DNA of 64,000 bases. Origin: Hordeum vulgare subsp. vulgare (taxonomy: Eukaryota > Streptophyta > Magnoliopsida > Poales > Poaceae). Below the pieces are notes generated by a model, which was not told where the DNA came from, ran no database searches, and worked only from the letters and a program-made list of their open reading frames with translations. The stretch is taken from positions 192,598,968 through 192,662,967 of the forward strand of contig NC_058522.1 of NCBI RefSeq assembly GCF_904849725.1, in the 5' to 3' direction. The position numbers and the translations under genes were made by a program. Positions 10,476 through 21,865 of this stretch are shown here, in pieces. Within the stretch, counting starts at the first letter, position 1; every line of letters begins with the position of its first letter.

Positions 10476-12589
10476 ATGATATGGAAATTGTTTACTTATT
10501 CCTAATTATTCAGAAGACAGGCGATTTCCTATGCATGGTGGTAGCTACACACCCGTTGGGATAAGTGCATTTTCTTGATATATGAGGTGTTGGATTTCAA
10601 TGACATTGGAACAAGTGCATTTTTATTGATAGAAATGACTTTTTATCACCTCTCCCTGTCGTTTTATTACCTTTTTGACACAAGTGTCTTTGCGTTGGGT
10701 AGAAACGGCGTTTTCTCACTTCACTCAGTCTTTTTGCTTGCCTGTTTGACATAATTGCGTATTTGTTTGCCTGACTTGTCCAAATTCACGCTACTTTTCG
10801 TTATAGAGTTATTTTTCATAGTCCAAAATAGTTTCATAGTCCATATTATTTCAGTTATTCAGAATTTGTTGAGTTATAGAAGTATGGTCAGTGTCCAGAT
10901 TGCTAGAGAATGTCATGTTTTTGACATATTCTATTTTTTGATGCATCGTTTTGCTCATTTTGATGAAACTATTTATTGTATCGATTGTATAAGCCATGGA
11001 GAAGTTATATTACTGTAGATATAATGAAAAAACAAAATATGAATGGGTTTTCTATAGTACTTAAGGTAGTAATTTGTATTAATATACTAACAAATCTCAC
11101 GAGTTTTCTGTTAAGTTTTGTGTGGATGAAGTGTTCGAATTTTGAAGAGGTCTCGATATGAGGAGATGGAGGAGAGGCAAGATTTTAAACTTGGGGATGC
11201 CGAATGCACCCTAGGTAAATATCCATGGAGACTCAATCGTCTATGCTTCGGGATGCCTCGAAAGGCATCCCATCTTTCTTCAAAAAGTATAGGTATGTTT
11301 TCGTCTTTGTAATGTTCACGTGATATGCATAAATCTTGGAGTGTCCTTTTTTGACCCACTCATGGAGCGTCTTTTGTGTTTAGTTTTTGCTTTTCCTATG
11401 AACCATGCTAGTATGAGATAGTCCATGGTTGAGTTATAGAATTGTCATTGCACTTCACTTGTATGTTTTGAATACGTCTTTATAGAATGCTTCATATGCT
11501 TCACTTATATCATTTGAAGTTTTCAATGCTTGTTTCTCTACATATATAAAATTGCTATTTGTACAATGATCGACTGCTTCCCTTATATTTATTAGAGCAT
11601 GGTGTTTTGTAGAAAGAGTTTATCTGTCATGCTTCACTTATATCTATTTAGAGAGTCAACAGGAATTAGTCATTTACATGGTTAGTCATAAAATCCTACA
11701 TAAAACTTGTAGATCAATGAATATGATATCTTTGATTCCCTACAATAGTTTTGTGACATTAAGATAGTAATATGTGGATGAACTATAAGATGATTGTGGA
11801 TTCATAAGAATACTGATGTTAAGGTTTGTGATTCCCGAAGCATGCACGTATAGTCTATAGTTGTGCGATGAAGTTGGAGCATAATTTATCCTTGACTGAA
11901 ATCCTTTGTATTGTTATAACCAGAGTCACACGATGGTTAACTCCTTCCAACCTTCTCCCTAGGGGAATGCGGGTAGTGCTTTTCCTTGAGAGAGCTAATA
12001 AAATATTGCAATAAGTATATGAGTTCTTTATAACTAATGTGAGTCCATGGATATATGCACTCTTACCTTTCTGCAATTTTATGGCCACTACGGTATCGTG
12101 CATTGCCCTTTCTCACCTTGAGAGTTGGTGCCAGCTTCGCAGGTGCATCCAAACCCCGTGACATGATACGCTATGTTTCACATAAGCCTTATTATATCTT
12201 CCTCAAAAGAGCCACCATACCTACCTATTATGCCATTTTCATAGCCATTCCGAGATATATTGCCATGCAACTTCCACCAGTTCTGTTTTGATGGCTTTGC
12301 ATGATCATAACATAGTAGCATGATATTTCCATTGCTTGTCTATTTTTATGTCCGTTCTATGCTATATCATTGCACATCCTGGTACACTCTAGAGGCATTC
12401 ATATATACTGATAATTTGTTCTCGGTATCGAGTTGTAATATTGAGTTGCAAGTAAATAGAAGTGTGATGATGATCATTATTCATTATTGGAGCATTGTCC
12501 CAATAAGGAAAGGATGATGGAGACTATGATTCCCCCACAAGTCAAGATGAGACTCCGGTGAAACTGAAAAAATGAGGGAGGCCAAATAA

Positions 12590-12690
12590 GCCCACCAAAA
12601 AAGTCAAATAAACAGGAAAAATAAATAAAAATAGAAAGAAAAAAGTAAAGAAAAAAAGAGAAAAAAAGAAAAAAAGAGAAAAGAGAGAAG
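12590..12690 (+). repeat. Purine tract, interior 1
   Basis: A run of A and G with a few T (AAAAAGAAAAAAAG-like). The same tract is at 18600-18690 in interior 2 and, shorter, at 46830-46890 in the 41110-49294 element. It is far from the LTR, so it is not the PPT itself. Confidence 0.7.
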
Positions 12691-13357
12691 GGGCATGCTA
12701 ATTTCACACTTGTGCTTCAAAGTAGCACCATGTTTTTCATATGGAGAGTCTCCTATGTTGTCACTTTCATATACTAGTGGGAATTTTTCATTATAGAGTT
12801 GGATGCACACCCACTTAGTTTTCATATTGAGCTTTCATACAATTATAGCTCTAGTGCATGCTTTGCATGGCAATCCCTACTCCTCACATTGATATCTACT
12901 GATGGGCCTCTCCATAGCCTATTGATACGCCGAGTTGATGCGAGACTTTCTTCTTTAACTTTACCCCTTTGAAATCTACCACCATATTCTACACCACCTT
13001 TATGCTATATCCATGGTTCACGCTCATGTATTGACTAAGTAATAAAAAACTGAAGCGCGTTGAAAAGTACGATACAATTGCTTGATTTGACACAGGGGTG
13101 CTCATGATTTATATCTTATGTTAAGAGGACAAAGGATGACAGGCTATATGATATTGTAGTGATAACTTTCTTTAGCATTCTTATTTTGGAAGGACGTGAT
13201 TGTTTGGTACTAAACCTGAGTATGGATGTATTTATGTCAAATGATAGAATATTGCCTTGAATCACTTGTATCTTAATATACATGCCATGATTAGATTATT
13301 GATCAAGATTATGCGAGCTAGCATTCCACATCAAAAATTATCTTTTTTTATCATTTA

Positions 13358-13377
13358 CCTACTCGAGGACGAGTAGG
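13358..13377. promoter_or_regulatory. Perfect hairpin just before the LTR, tandem element
   Basis: CCTACTCG, loop AGGA, CGAGTAGG: an 8-bp perfect stem about 20 bp upstream of LTR 2. Decayed or variant copies lie at the same place before LTR 3 (19350-19369) and before the 3' LTR of the 41110-49294 element (47634-47653). Confidence 0.6.
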
Positions 13378-13395
13378 AATTAAGGTTCCGAATGC

Positions 13396-14843
13396 TGATA
13401 CGTCTTTGTTGTACCTACAATTTTTGATTCTTCCATGCAAATATTATACAACTTTTAAAAATAATTGGCAACATTTTATATGATATATTGGACTAACATA
13501 TTGATCCAGTGCCAAGTGTCAGTTCCTGTTTGTTGCATGTTTTTTGTTTCATCGAATATCCATATCAAATGAAGTCGAAACGCAATAAAACTATACGGAC
13601 AATTATTTTGGAATATATGTGATTTTTGGGAGGTGTCATCCATGAAACAGAGGCCCACGGCCTCCACTAGGTACAAGGGCGTGGCCCATACCCCATAGTG
13701 TTTGGTTGTACCTAGTAGCCACCTCGTAAGTTGGTTGGGGCTCTTCTTCCGGCGCAAGCGAGAAAATTTATGGGTAAAAATTCGTTAAAAATTTGAGCCG
13801 GATCGGAGTTAGGGATCTCTGATAATTTAAGAACTTGTGAAGTGCGAGAAAATAGGAACGTGAAATCGAAGATAACAGAGAGGGAGATCCAATCTCGGAG
13901 GGTCTCCTGCCCCTTCGCCTCCCTGGAGGCCATGGTCCAGACGGGGAACTCTCCTCCCATCTAGGGGAGGCCAAGGAATAATAAGAAGGAGGGGGCCTCT
14001 CTGCCACCCCTCCTAGTGGCGCCTGAGTGCCGCCGGGGCAAGGAGCGTGATGGCGATCTACATCAACAATCTTACCACCGTCAATGCTAACTCTCTCCCC
14101 CTCTATTCATCGGTGTAACACATGTTTTCCCGCTGTAACTCTCTACATAAATTTGGTGCACAACACTACATATTATTTCCCAATTATATGTGGTTATCCT
14201 ATGATGTTTGAGTAGATCCATTTTGTCCTACAAGTTAATTATGATATGATGTTATTGATATGAGTTGTGTGTTGATATGGTGATGTGCTAAGGTGCCTTT
14301 CATGAGGCGCAAACGTGAAGGATACCCGCTGGAGGGTTTGCAATATGTTCATGATTCTCGTCTAGTGGGTGGCGAGAGTGACAGAAACTTACACCTGAAT
14401 AAGGGAGTTGCGCGTGTATGGGAATAAAGAGGATGGTTGTGTTTCCCTTAATGATTTATAGTAGTTGCGGATTCTTGCTAGAGGTCGAATCATAAGTGCA
14501 TATGATCCAAGTATGGAAAGTGTGTTAGCGTATGCCTTTCCCTCATTGCACATAATAAGGATATATCATGTTATATTCAATGGTCTATGGGCAATCTGTC
14601 TATTGTGTTCCACAAAAACCTATCTACTCAACAACGCCTAACTTTTATTTACTCGCTCTTTATTTTTCCGCAAAACAGTTTCATACTTGTTCCAGGTAAA
14701 GTAAGCATTTACACGCATAGAGTTGTATCGATGGTCAATAGAACTTGTGAGCATATTAATTCTACCTTTATCTCCTCGTTGGGTTTGACAATCTTATTCA
14801 TCAAAAAAGTCTACAAACGACCCCCCACACTTGTGGGTTATCA
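13396..14843 (+). repeat. LTR 2 of the tandem element
   Basis: Starts TGATACGTCTTTG and ends GGGTTATCA. It serves as the 3' LTR of interior 1 and the 5' LTR of interior 2, which is the signature of the tandem structure. Confidence 0.85.
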
Positions 14844-14857
14844 GGACCTTTTTCTCG

Positions 14858-14872
14858 TGTCGTTATCGGGGA
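14858..14872 (+). other. Primer-binding site (decayed), interior 2
   Basis: TGTCGTTATCGGGGA, 14 bases after LTR 2, the same position and type as the sites at 10032 and 42705. Confidence 0.6.
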
Positions 14873-14973
14873 CCAAGAGCGCGGGGTGAATACTCTCGAG
14901 TGTGCTTGTTTGCTTTATCACTAAGTGGTTTTTATTTGCTCTTCCAACATGTTCTGTATCTTTAGATAGCGAT

Positions 14974-16107
14974 ATGGAACACGAAATACCAAAAAAATTA
15001 GGTGTACTTGCTATTCATGGAAATGGGGAACCTCCTAAAACCCTCGAGTCTCGTTATGTGTAAAATATTAAACACTGCATTGATGATCCTGGCAAAACCA
15101 CATTCAACTCGATAATGGGAGTAACATTGGATCAACATGAATACTTTAGGGATTATTGCTTGACTCAAAAAGGGAAATTGTTATGGGATCAGATTCATAT
15201 GTTGCACTGGTATGCTTGGAATTTATGTGATAGATATGATCATACTTGTTGCTCTAGGATGAAGGCTCGACGCCTCCCCTTTTCATGTGAATTTAATAAT
15301 AATGAAACCTTAGCTTCATATGCTAATGGTATATAAGATTAGTATGATGTGGAATTAATAGAAGAATTTGTTTCTTTTGAGGGAGCTTATGAAATTAAAT
15401 CTTTGTTGGAAAAGTTTGAAAATTATGATGATGGTGTTTACAGACTTGAATTTTTTTCTATACTGAAACACATCTACGATAATTATGAATTGAGTGATGT
15501 TATTGATGCATTTCTTGAGCAAGTCTCCGCTGTCAAAGAAGAGACTAATATTTTGTGAGAATATATGGAAGAAGAAATTGATGAAACTGTGAGCTCACTT
15601 GATTGAAAAGATGATGAGGAGAGCGAAGAACAAAAGGAGGAAGAGAGGATTAGCTACCCGTGCCCACCTTCTAATGAGAGTAACTCTTCAACTCATACAT
15701 TGTTTAGTTTCCCTTCATGCTAACCGAAGGATGAATCCTATAATCGTGTTGATTCTTTTGAAATATCCCTTTTTGATGAAATTGTTGCTTCCTATGCTTG
15801 TGGCCAAGATGCCAATATCAATTATGCTTGTGAAGATGAACTTTCTATAGTTTCTTATATTGAGAATGAAGTTATTTCTATTGTACCCACACATGACAGT
15901 CCTATTATCTTTTTTCATTCTCCCAACTACACTATATTGGAGAAGTTTGCACTTATTAAGGATTATATTGATGGGTTGCGTTTTACCACTTCACATGATG
16001 ATTTTGATGTATACAATATGCATGCGCTTGCTGCTCCTACTTGCAATTATTATGATAGAGGAACTACATCTCCACCTCTTTATGTTTCCAACACGATAAA
16101 ATTATAA
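14974..16107 (+). pseudogene. Conserved 378-codon ORF of unknown function, with stops
   Basis: One reading frame runs from ATG at 14974 to TAA at 16105, broken by nonsense codons at about 15061, 15334, 15340, 15556, 15604 and 15721 but with no frameshift that I can see. The N-terminal third is rich in aromatic residues (EYFRDYCLTQKGKLLWDQ, then HMLHWYAWNL near 15200, and a Cys pair near 15245). The middle is acidic (EEEIDE, DDEESEEQKEEE) and the C-terminal third is Tyr/Asp-rich. No zinc knuckle, protease, RT, RNase H or integrase motif is seen, and it does not look like the gag of the related element at 41110-49294. It holds the gag position, just after the PBS. I recall similar frames in other wheat non-autonomous elements but know no function. 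Confidence 0.6.
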
Positions 16108-16299
16108 GAAATACCTTATGCTATGTAGTGGCCTTTACTTCATGTGCATGAATTGTCCTTTTATGACATGTTGATGCATCGGAAGAGAGTTAGACTTCGT
16201 CATTACATGATATATGTTTATTTGTGATCACTACTAAATTATAAATCATTGTTAATTAAAATTGTATTTGATATACCTGGGGATCCGGGTGGATTTATT

Positions 16300-16632
16300 A
16301 ATGGGCCAATTCCATTTTCCCCCTAATTTTCGCCCAACCTCATCTTTACCCCTAAATAAAAACAGTGCTCAACTTTGCCCCTCTCCCGTTAAGTGCACTT
16401 ATAGAAATGCCCTTCCGTACATTTTCCGTCCAGTCAAAGGCCTTTTACCGTTACATTTTTCTATACGCGCACTTAACAGTCAAAGGCCTTTGACTGGACG
16501 GAAAATGTACGGAAGGGTATTTCTATAAACGCACTTAACGGAAGAGGGGTATAGTTGAGCACTGTTTTTATTTAAGGGGTAAAGATGAGGTCGGGACAAA
16601 ATTAGGGGGAAATATGTAAATGTTCCTTCATT
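16300..16632. mobile_element. Foldback (MITE-like) element in interior 2
   Basis: Two long inverted arms, about 16312-16442 and 16480-16625, pair with few mismatches. Examples are CCCCCTAATTTT near 16320 with AAAATTAGGGGG near 16600, and CCGTCCAGTCAAAGGCC near 16425 with its reverse complement near 16485. The loop is about 40 bp. A convincing target-site duplication was not found. No coding capacity. Such long-armed elements can be transcribed into hairpin RNA. Confidence 0.75.
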
Positions 16633-18599
16633 AATTGAGCACCTTATGCCTAGATTAATGGTTTTAAAGAAAGAGCTTCTAAGGAGACAACCCGGAAGTT
16701 TTAGAGAGTCATTTATTTCTGTTGTGTTATTTTTTACAAAAAATATGTTTTGAAACAAAATAATAAAGTGGGGAACTTAAAACTTTTTCGAAAAGAAAAG
16801 TGAAAGTGAGAAGGACGAGCACCTTTGAAGTGGGTGCTAGCCTTGAACTTTGTTCGTGCCCATGGAAATATTGTGAATCTTGATTATTGAAAATTTTCAA
16901 AAATAATAATTATCCCCTTGTATAAATATGTTCATACTACTATAGGTTGTCCTGTTTTTGATAGATTCTATTTTTGATGCATTATTTTGCTCGTTTTGAT
17001 GAAACTATCGACTACATCGATTGAATAAGCCATGGACAAGTTATATTACAGTAGATATAATGAAAAAAATATGAATGGTTTTGCAATAGTACTTAAGGTA
17101 GTAATTTGTATTATTATACTAACAAATCTCACGAGTTTTCCGTTAAGTTTTGTGTGTATCAAGTGTTCGAAGTTTGAGGAGGTCTTGATATGAGGATATG
17201 GAGGAGAGGGAAGACTTCAAGCTTGCGAATTCCCAAGGCAAGCCAAGTAAATATTCAAGGAGACTCAAGTGTCTATGCTTCGGGATGCACCAAAAGGCAT
17301 CCCATCTTTCTTCAACAAGTATAGGTATATTTTCGTCTTTGTTTTGTGCAAGTGCTATGCGTAAATCTTGGAGCGCCTTTTGTGTTCAGTTTTCACTTTT
17401 ATTTTAGGCACCATGTTGGTATGATATAGTCCATGGTTGATTTATAGAATGCTCATTGCACTTCACTTATATCTTTCGAGTATGGCTTTATAGAATGCTT
17501 CGTGTGCTTCAATTATATCATTCGAAGTTTGGATTTCCTATTTCGGTACATATAGAAAACCGTTATTTGTAGAACGACCTTCTGCTTCACTTATGTTTAT
17601 TAGAGCGTCGTCTTTTGTAGAAAGAGTTAAACTCTCATGCTTCGTTTATATCTACTTAGAGAGTTAAACGGAATTTGTCATTTACATGGTTAGTCATAAA
17701 ATCCTACATACAACCTGTAGATCACTGAATATGATATGCTTGATCCCCTGCAATAATTTTGCTACATTAAGATACTAATATGTGGGTGAACTAGTTGATG
17801 ATTATGGATTAGTAAGAATATTGATATTAAGGTTTGTTATTCCAGAAGCATGCAAGTATAGTCTCTAGTTGTGGGATGAAGTTGGAGCATAATTTATCCT
17901 TGTTGAAATCCTTTGTGCTATTATAATCGGAGTCGCGCGATGGTTAAATCCTCCAAACCTTCTCCCTAGGGGCATGCGAGTAGTGCTTTGCTTCTAGACC
18001 ACTAATAAAATCTTGCAATAAGTATAACAGTTATTGATAACTAATGTAACTCCATGTATATTCGCACTCTTACCTTTCCGCAATTTGCTAGCCTCTACGG
18101 TACTGCGCATTGCCCTTTCTCTCCTCGAGAGTCGGTGCAAACTTCGTAGGTGCATACAAACCCTGTGACGTGATACACTCTGTTGCACATAAGCCTTATT
18201 ATATCTTTCTCTAAAGAGCCACCATACCTATATATTATGGCATTTCCATAGCCCTCTGAGATATATTACCATGCAACTTCCACAATTTCCATTTTGATGA
18301 CTTGAGCATTCATTGTCATATTGCTTTGAATGATCGTTAGGTAGCTAGCATTATATTTCCATGGCTTGTCCGTTTTTATGTCTGTGCTAAGCTCGATCAT
18401 TGCACATACTAGTAAACTGCTAGAGACATTCATATAAAGTCATACTTTGTTCTATGTATCAATTTGTAAGTAAATAGAAGTGTCATGATGATCATTATTC
18501 ATTATTAGAGCATTGTCCCACTGAGGAAAGGGTGATGGAGACTATTATTCCCCCACAAGTCGGGATGAGACTCCGAACGAAAAATGAAAAAATGGGGAG

Positions 18600-18690
18600 G
18601 CCATATGAGCCCATAAAAAAGGAGAAATAAAAAATAAAAAAATAAAGAAAAAAAGAGAAAATAAAGAAAAAAATGAGAGAAAAGAGAGAC
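18600..18690 (+). repeat. Purine tract, interior 2
   Basis: Counterpart of the tract at 12590-12690, again A/G-rich, in the same relative place upstream of a conserved block beginning TTCATATGGAGAGTC. Confidence 0.7.
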
Positions 18691-19387
18691 AGGGCTTGCT
18701 AATTCCACACTTGTGCTTCAAAGTAGCACCATGTTTTTCATATGGAGAGTCTCCTATGTTGTCACTTTCATATACTAGTGGGAATTTTTCATCATAGTGC
18801 TTGATGCACGCCCACTTAGTTTTCATATTGAGCTTTCATACACTTATAGCTCTAGTGCTTCCGTTGCACGACAATCCCTACTCCTTGCATTGATATCTAT
18901 TGATGGAGATCTCCATAGCCTGTTGATACGCCGAGTTGATGCGAGACTTTCTTCTTCACCTTTTACCCCTTTGAAACCTACCACCATATTCTATTCCACC
19001 ATTATGCTATATCCATGGTTCACTCTCATTTATTGACTGAGGAATAAAAAGCGGAAGCGCATTACAAAGTACGACCCAATTGCTTGATTTGACACCGGGT
19101 GCTTATGATTTATATTAAGAAGACAAAGCCTAACCGGCTATATGAATTTGTAGGGATAGCTTTCTTTAGCATTCTTATTCTAAAGGACAAGATTGTTTGC
19201 TAGTAAACATGAGTATGGATGTCTTTTTGTCAATTTATACACTAATGCCTTGAATCACTTGTATTTTAATATTCATGCCATGATTAAATTTATGATCAAG
19301 ATTATGCGAGGTAGCATTCCACATCAAAAATTATCTTTTTTATCATTTACCTACTAGAGGACGAGAAGGAATTAAGCTTTCTTATGC

Positions 19388-20839
19388 TCATATGTCTCTG
19401 TCCTATCTATAATTTTTGATTGGTTCCTCCCAATATTATACAACTTTCACGTATTTTTGGCAACATTTTATATGATTTATTGGACTAACATATTGATCCA
19501 GTGCCAAGTGCGAGTTCCTGCTTGTTGCATGTTTTTTTGTTTTGTAGAATACCCATATCAAACAAAATCCAAACGCGATACCAATTTACGGAGAATTATT
19601 TTGGAATATTTGTGATTTTTGGGAGGTGCAATAAGCACAAATGGAGGCCCACGACCTCCACTAGGTACCAGGACGCGTACCATACCCCCTCGCGTAGGGT
19701 GGTACCTAGTGGCAACCTCATAAGTTGGTTGGGGCTATTCTTCATATGCAAGAAATCGACTATATGGATAAAAATCCCCTCAAAATTTCAGCCTGATCGG
19801 AGTTATGGATCTCCGGGAATTTAAGAAACGGTGAAGAGCGAGAAAATAGGAACACGAAACAGAAGAGATCAGAGAGGGAGATCCAATATCGGAGGGGATC
19901 CTGCAGCTCCACCACCATGGAGACCATGGTCTAGAGGGGGAAGTTTCCTCCCATCTAGGCTGGAGGCCATGGAAGAACAAGAAGGAGGGGGCTCTCTTGC
20001 CCTCTCTCTCGATGTCGCCGAAGTGTCGCCGGGGGAAGGAGCGTGACGGTGATCTACATCAACAATCTGGCCGCCGTCAACACCAACTCTCTCCCCCTCT
20101 ATGCAGCGGTGTAAGACCTCTTTTCCTAATGTAAGTCTCTACTTAAACATGGTGCTCAACACTACATACTATTTCCCAATTATATGTGGTTATCCTATGA
20201 TGTTTGAGTAGATCTGTTTTGTCCTAGGGGTTAATTGTGATATGTTGTTATTGATATGAGTTGTGTGTTGATATGGTGTTGTCCTAATGTGCCCTCTGTG
20301 AGGTGCACATGTGAAGAATATAAGATGGAGGTTTTGCAATATGTTCATGATTCGCTTATAGTGGGTGGCGAGAGGGACATAAACTTACAACCGAGTAAGG
20401 GAGTTGCGCCCGTATGGGATTAAAGAGGATGGTTGGGTTTCCCTTAATGATTTCTAGTAGTTGCGGATTCTTGCTAGAGGCCCAATCATAAGTGCATATG
20501 ATCCATGTACGGAAAGTGTGTTAGCGTATGTCTTTCCCTCATTACACATAATAAGGATCTATCATATTATATTCAATTGCCTAGCTACAATCTTTCTATC
20601 GTGTTTCACAAAAAGCTTTTTGCTAAACAACCCCTAACTTTTATTTACTTTCTCATTATTTTTCCGCAAATTAGTTTCATACTTATTCTAGGTAAAGTAT
20701 GAGTTTGCACGCATAGAGTTGTATCGGTGGTTGATAGAACTTTAGAGAATATTAATTATATCTTTAGCTCCTCGTTGGATTCGACACTCTTACTTATCGA
20801 AAATGGCTACAAACGTTCCCCTACACTTGTGGGTTATTT
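19388..20839 (+). repeat. LTR 3 of the tandem element
   Basis: Collinear with LTRs 1 and 2. Its ends have decayed: the first bases read TCATATG where the others read TGATA, and the last read TTATTT where the others read TTATCA. It is preceded by GAATTAAGCTTTC, matching the PPT region of interior 1. Confidence 0.8.
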
Positions 20840-20937
20840 GGGAGCTCCGGAGCTCCGCGGGCACCGGCTCCATCACACGGGAGAGGTCGAACCTGGAGTC
20901 GTGGTGGCGCAAGTTGGAGAAGACGTGCATCTGCTTT
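20840..20937 (-). pseudogene. Tat-like gag/coiled-coil gene, upstream piece
   Basis: Minus-strand frame reads HVFSNLRHHDSRFDLSRVME followed by PVPAEL. The plus-strand frame at about 62568-62650 reads THVFSNLCCHNP, then SRAMEP and AAEL, so the two are homologous. It joins 8575 when the tandem element is removed. It is cut on the right by the LTR at 20938. Confidence 0.7.
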
Positions 20938-21811
20938 TGATACGTCTCCATCGTGTCTACTTTTCCAAACTCTTTTGCCCTTGTTTTGGACTCGAATTTG
21001 CATGATTTGAATGGAACTAACCCGGACAGACGTTGTTTTCAGCAGAATTGCCATGGTGTTGTTTTTGTGCAGAAATGAAAGTTCTCGGAATGATGTGGAA
21101 ACTGATGAGGATTGTTTGTGGAATATATAAAAATACTGGCGCAAGAATTACCGAAGACACGGAGCCAGGGGCCCACGAGCCCAGGAGGCACCCCCCTAGG
21201 GCGCGCCTGGCAGGCTCGTGCGGCCCACGTGGCTCCGCTGCCTCCAAATCCAATTCTATATAGTCTCTCCCGCCCAGAAAATAATCAGGAGAGAGCTTTC
21301 GGGAAGAATCGCCGCCGCCACGAGGCGGAACTTGAGCAGAACCAATCTAGAGCTCCGGCAGGGCCGTCCTGCCAGGGAAACTTCTTTCCCGTAGGGGGAA
21401 ATCGTGGCCATCGACATCACGAACACTCCTCTCATCGGATGGGACTTATCTCCATCAACATCTTCATCAGCACCATCTAATCTCCAAACCCTAGTTCATC
21501 TCTTGTACCCAATCTCGGTCTCGCGACTCCGATTGGTACTTGTAAGGTTGCTAGCAGTGTTAATTACTCCTTCTAGTTGATGCTAGTTGGATTACTCGGT
21601 GGAAGATCATATGTTCAGATCCTTAATGCTATTCAATACCTCTTTGATCATGAACATAGTTATGCTTTGTGAGTAGTTACGTTTGTTCCTGAGGACATGG
21701 GATAAGTCTTGCTATAAGTATTCATGTGAATTTGGTATTCGTTCGATATTTTGATGCGTTGTATGTTGTCTTTCCTCTAGTGGTGTTATGTGAACGTCGA
21801 CTACATCGCGG
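20938..21811 (+). mobile_element. Truncated gypsy LTR (Fatima-like)
   Basis: Starts TGATACGTCTCCATC and continues with blocks I associate from memory with the Triticeae Fatima type of Athila-lineage LTR (GGACTCGAATTTGCATGA, later CTCGGTGGAAGATC). The sequence breaks off near 21811 before an LTR end, and no PBS or interior follows. The open frame at 21112-21480 has no recognisable domain and lies in the GC-rich leader of the LTR. Confidence 0.65.
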
Positions 21812-21865
21812 TCTTAGCCTGCGAAGGAATCGACAAAGACAGTTAACAAGATTTAAGGACGATCT

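Larger units (their letters stand above)
8576..20839 (+). mobile_element. Tandem Athila-like retroelement: LTR-internal-LTR-internal-LTR
   Basis: Three direct LTR copies (8576-10019, 13396-14843, 19388-20839; 1444, 1448 and 1452 bp) separate two interiors of 3376 and 4544 bp. Each of the first two LTRs is followed by a PBS-like site of the same type as the 41110-49294 element. The outer flanks are GAGAG (8571-8575) and GGGAG (20840-20844), four of five identical, supporting one insertion event. The interiors share order and sequence (ORF start, GCTTCACTTATATC repeats, purine tracts, hairpin, PPT) but the first lacks most of the ORF and the foldback element found in the second. Such three-LTR units arise by unequal recombination between copies. 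No pol is present. LTR ends resemble the Sabrina type; the name is from memory. Confidence 0.85.

Noticed and set aside
12590..12690. Purine tract considered as the PPT
   Set aside because: It lies about 700 bp from the LTR. The sequence next to the LTR (GAATTAAGG...) fits the PPT place better.
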